Source of the DNA: Trema orientale
Taxonomy: Eukaryota > Streptophyta > Magnoliopsida > Rosales > Cannabaceae
Direction of reading: 5' to 3'
NCBI GenBank assembly: GCA_002914845.1
Contig: JXTC01000021.1
Coordinates: 173,395 to 237,394 of the forward strand
Length of the DNA: 64,000 nucleotides
Part shown: positions 62,135 through 64,000 of the stretch, in pieces
Layout of the letters: each line of letters opens with the position of its first letter
Position numbering within the stretch: position 1 is the first letter of the stretch
Program-made: the position numbers and the translations under genes
Notes under the pieces: model-generated
The model's input: the letters and a program-made list of their open reading frames with translations, nothing else
Database searches by the model: none
What the model was told of the DNA's origin: nothing

Positions 62135-62306
62135 GAGGAGGGCTACAGTAGGGGCGCCCCTACGTAGGGCCACCCTTTATACACCGTTTGATGGGAATCT
62201 GTGGGGAATAACAGGAATCTGTGGGGAATCTGTTTATACACAGATTCCCATCAAACGGTGTATAGGTAGGGCCCTACGCAGGGACGCCCCTACTGTAGAC
62301 GCGCCC
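62135..62306. mobile_element. Mutator-type MITE with 9-bp TSD
   Basis: 172 bp. The left end GAGGAGGGCTACAGTAGGGG and right-end complement GGGCGCGTCTACAGTAGGGG form a long, GC-rich inverted repeat, with a second inner pair around CCGTTTGATGGGAATCTG. It is flanked by 9-bp direct repeats ATTAAAAGA (62126-62134 and 62307-62315), as in Mutator-like elements. No coding capacity. Confidence 0.85.
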
Positions 62307-62325
62307 ATTAAAAGATATCAGAGAC

Positions 62326-62712
62326 TAGAGGTACAAATATGTACCGGGTCAAATGGGTCGGTATGCGGCCTACAAATTTGGCCCAAGCTGGGGCCAGCCC
62401 GACACTATCCACAAACCAGCTTAGACCGAGGTAGTGAGTCCCCCGGGCTAACCTGATTTTTTTTTTTTTAAAAAAATTTTGTCGTTTTTGTAATTAATAT
62501 TAAAAAATGATATTTTTACGAAATAATACCGGACTAGACCGGCCTGGTATTTAACCATCGGGCTATAGGACCAGACCGGACCGTTCCGTTATAGGGCCGA
62601 GTCGGACCAGTCCATTATAGGGTCGGGCCGGGTCGGTCCGCTATATGGTCTGGCTCGGCTCGAATCTCTATTTTGGCCCGAACGGGCCGAGCAGCCCATA
62701 TTTACAGCTCTA
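62326..62712. mobile_element. hAT-type MITE with 8-bp TSD
   Basis: 387 bp. Ends TAGAGGTACAAATATG and right complement TAGAGCTGTAAATATG. It is flanked by perfect 8-bp direct repeats TCAGAGAC (62318-62325 and 62713-62720). The interior is rich in GGGCCGGGTCGG-like steps with an AT-rich core. It lies only about 20 bp from the Mutator-type MITE. Confidence 0.88.
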
Positions 62713-63014
62713 TCAGAGACTAATTGAAATTATAATAATTGCCATGGTAAAATGACAATAAACCTTCAATACAACTAAAAAATCGACAACAATATAGCAC
62801 TTCAACGACGTCAATACAAAGAAAGGACAGAAAAAAAGAGCAAAGCCACAATACGAGAATAATACACGACAAAAAGCTAAGAAAGTAAAATGTCATTGTA
62901 AGGAAAACGACACCGAACCTGCTTAGAAAACCCAGAACAATATGGTAAAATACCAGAATGCATAAATTCCAAAATGATAAACACTGAAAATTGACAAAAA
63001 AAAAGGGGTAAAAA

Positions 63015-64000
63015 CCACACTTTCATGAATAATTTTGAAGCTAGAAATTAAGTGAGATACACATCTTGTTAATGAAAGGTCATGGTGAATTCTTGTTTTT
63101 CTCTGTGAGGACATCAATATCGTATATTCATACGTTCAAAATGGTGCACAAATGAATAAGAAATTGTTTTCCAAAAGTTCACCATTAGAATTGAAAAAAT
63201 GAAAGAAAAAACATTAGTCCCACATTGGTAGGAGAAATTTTGTCTTAGTGGCATATATAGGCTCATGTTTTGTAATGATAGTACGAATGACTATCATAGA
63301 CACTCTCTCAAGCGTGCACAGGGGGTGCAAATCATCCGGCTTGGGTCTGATTTGTATAGGCTTGTGTGTACCCACAGAATGTTAGGCCAAAACTTGAACT
63401 ATGTAGCCAACTTTTTGTTGCGGTCCAATTTATATTTTCTTTCATTTCTGAACATTTTGCTTCTTTAGAAATGAAAATGATAAGTTACATGCTAGAAGAT
63501 GTAACAGTTGGTAATCTTTATTCTTTAATGCCCGAAACTGCCAAGTCATAAAATAGATAAAACATTTTAGACATTTTGTTAAGGTTGGCAAGAGTAACAG
63601 CCAATATTTTTTTGTAACAGCCAAATTTTGATTTTATGACCATAAAGGGGTATTAAAACCCAATGTTCATAACCCCTATTTTAGAAACTAGAGAACCACC
63701 TCCTCCTCATTCCATATACCAAATAAATATGAGCCTTCCTCATTCTTTCTAGTTTTTCTCTCTGGTTCTTCCCATTGCCTAGAGTCCTCAATTTCTAGCT
63801 ATTGTTCTTCGAGTGTTCAAGAATTCCGTAGTTAGAGTTCATAGTGTGTTAGAGTTCATAGCAATCCAGTTCATAGAGGGGAGGTATTGATGCTTCACTT
63901 AATACTCTTTGTTGTTGTATCTAGAGAAACTGACGCTTGTAAAATCCTTAAGCATTCTAGTGGAGGGAGCGAATCAGTTTTAAAAAAACTGTATGACATA
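63015..64000. other. Unassigned end of the window
   Basis: No gene recognised. 'attagtcccacattgg' (63212-63227) with a TATA-like 'catatata' about 30 bp on, and a second block from about 63595 starting 'taacagccaatatt', look like parts of retroelement LTRs or a transcription start region, but no ends or coding parts can be defined. The window stops inside it. Confidence 0.35.

Larger units (their letters stand above)
61181..63014. repeat. 664-bp tandem duplication, second copy interrupted
   Basis: Unit 1 is 61181-61844. Unit 2 starts at 61845 with the same 'tgtgattta.attattattcatgtgata' and continues to 62125, then after two MITE insertions resumes at about 62713 and ends near 63014. Both are rich in the ACGACA word. 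Phrases such as 'ggcacttcaacgacgtcaat' (one in each unit) confirm the pairing. Unit 2 also lacks about 45 bp between 'aaaag' and 'gagacta'. Confidence 0.85.

Noticed and set aside
62143..62298. Possible intrinsic terminator or hairpin RNA
   Set aside because: The inverted repeat is explained by a Mutator-type MITE with a 9-bp target duplication.
1..64000. Integrated plant virus (pararetrovirus) sequence
   Set aside because: No viral coat, movement or polymerase-like reading frames were seen. The only retroelement protein is a short copia RNase H end at 29661-29880.

Overview
The window is nuclear DNA of a flowering plant, almost certainly a eudicot. It is AT-rich, its genes are intron-rich with good GT-AG borders, and it is dense in small transposable elements (MITEs, a SINE with target-site duplications, LTR remnants). 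All gene models were built by hand: I joined exons at splice sites so that reading frame, phase and family-conserved protein sequence agree. Gene families are recognised from memory of family sequences, not from a search. A woody rosid is plausible, but I cannot name the species.

Layout. 1-4613: no gene, microsatellite and degenerate repeats. 4614-8473 (-): 14-exon nucleobase-ascorbate transporter (NAT6 type, 534 aa). 12758-14794 (-): LSM12-like gene, 5 exons, whose first intron has the AT-AC ends and branch site of the minor (U12) spliceosome. 14795-21460: promoter-proximal MITE and several foldback, hAT-like and SINE insertions. 21461-22900 (+): trichome-birefringence-like (TBL) O-acetyltransferase. 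25451-27601 (+): plastid-type GNAT acetyltransferase. 27602-35200: decayed tandem copies of the GNAT gene and of the 3' end of the kinase gene, with a copia end and LTR abutting GNAT copy 2 and a 2.3-kb solo LTR splitting copy 3. 35891-38015 (-): PBL28-like receptor-like cytoplasmic kinase. 40339-41014 (+): MLP423-like Bet v 1 family gene. 44024-60242 (-): three WAT1-related (EamA/UMAMIT) transporter genes, the last two clearly a tandem pair. 60243-64000: repeat region with a 664-bp tandem duplication hit by two nested MITEs.

The order GNAT - PBL28 - MLP423 matches, from memory, the Arabidopsis neighbours At1g24040 - At1g24030 - At1g24020. The middle of the window is therefore conserved microsynteny, expanded here by local duplication and transposon insertion. 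The genes do not form one pathway: there are transporters (NAT, WAT1-like), a wall-acetylation enzyme, a signalling kinase, an acetyltransferase, an RNA-associated protein and a latex/PR-10-like protein. No prokaryotic features, CRISPR arrays, rRNA genes or convincing tRNA genes were seen.
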